DNA of 41,765 bases from Streptomyces noursei (lineage in GTDB: Bacteria; Actinomycetota; Actinomycetes; Streptomycetales; Streptomycetaceae): NCBI RefSeq assembly GCF_001646665.1, contig NZ_LWBU01000260.1, positions 1 through 41,765 of the forward strand, given 5' to 3'. The first letter of the stretch is position 1, and every line of letters begins with the position of its first letter. The position numbers and the translations under genes are program-made. The notes beneath the pieces are model-generated. The model saw only the letters and a program-made list of their open reading frames with translations, was not told the origin of the DNA and made no database searches. Of this stretch, positions 41,542 through 41,765 are shown piece by piece.

Positions 41542-41765
41542 ATCCACGCTCCCGAATCCCGTTCCCCCGAGCCCCCGTTCCCCATCGTCGCCTCATCGGC
41601 AGCGTCCGGCGGCTGCCACCGGGGGGCGGCCCTTCCAGCGCCGATCGGCCCGCCCGCGGATCGCCGTCCCCCCGTGTCCCGGGGCTGGGGACCGGTCCGG
41701 ATGCTGTCCTAGGGAGTGTCCGCAAAGTATCGACGTCCGCCCGGAGGGCGGGGGTCGCGGTGTCC
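41542..41765. other. Non-coding end of the window
   Basis: No gene is supported in these 224 bases. The last ~60 bases (from GTCCTAGGGAGTGTCCGC at 41705) have the look of a mobile-element end, with a CTAG followed by a GTGTCC-type sequence, but the internal part lies outside the window and no transposase is visible. Confidence 0.3.

Overview
The window looks like a chromosomal segment from a Streptomyces or a very close relative. The evidence is very high GC content with strong third-position GC bias, GTG and TTG starts, short 4-nt gene overlaps, a conservon (cvnABCD), tandem PAS/GAF/SpoIIE phosphatases, an srs-type phenolic-lipid operon, a ricin-tailed secreted glucanase with a DasR-like site, and genes of actinobacterial families such as DUF5997 and SAV_915. 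I see no rRNA, tRNA, CRISPR array or complete mobile element.

Layout, left to right. (1) 58-3402: a flippase-like membrane protein, a RibD-type reductase, a creatininase-family amidohydrolase, and a divergent GTP cyclohydrolase II paralogue. The paralogue carries Met where normal GCH II has the switch Tyr, so this is probably a formyl-retaining (FAPy) branch of flavin or pyrimidine metabolism. (2) 3512-8792: a four-gene envelope/metal operon of a TM protein, DUF4331, a TPR protein and a His-rich NicO-type metal permease. (3) 8764-13358 (minus): two tandem PAS-PAS-GAF-SpoIIE phosphatases, one with a fused anti-sigma-type kinase domain. (4) 13448-16077: an MFS exporter, a divergent alpha/beta hydrolase and a short Rpf-like muralytic protein. 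(5) 16118-18240 (minus): a phage-T4-like RNA repair pair of Rnl1-type RNA ligase and Pnkp-type kinase-phosphatase. (6) 18313-19755: a GH16 glucanase with ricin lectin, a good promoter and a candidate DasR site. (7) 19875-21755: a LysR effector domain lacking its HTH but carrying a histone-like basic tail, divergent from a DUF5997 gene across a pair of 19-nt direct repeats, followed by a CBS-domain protein.

(8) 21861-25485: a UbiA prenyltransferase divergent from an srsABC-like operon (type III PKS, isoprenylcysteine-methyltransferase-like enzyme, FAD hydroxylase), plausibly making modified alkylresorcinol lipids. (9) 25575-28714: a DUF2236 (MpaB-type) protein, DoxX and phosphoglucomutase, closed by a strong hairpin. 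(10) 29223-32983: a complete conservon (sensor kinase, roadblock, DUF742, small GTPase). (11) 33063-34780 (minus): a SAV_915 protein and a diaminopimelate decarboxylase. (12) 35026-38214: an AAC(3)-family acetyltransferase, DUF779, a secreted phosphodiester glycosidase and a VOC protein. (13) 38426-40077 (minus): two tandem Sec-secreted RTX-repeat proteins with a shared Cys-containing C-terminus. (14) 40807-41541: a single-TM protein of unknown function, then the window edge.

The strongest candidates for under-described biology are the FAPy module, the T4-like RNA repair operon, the headless LysR/DUF5997 pair with its direct repeats, the DUF4331-TPR-NicO operon and the RTX pair. Functional calls rest on motifs read by eye; no database search was run.
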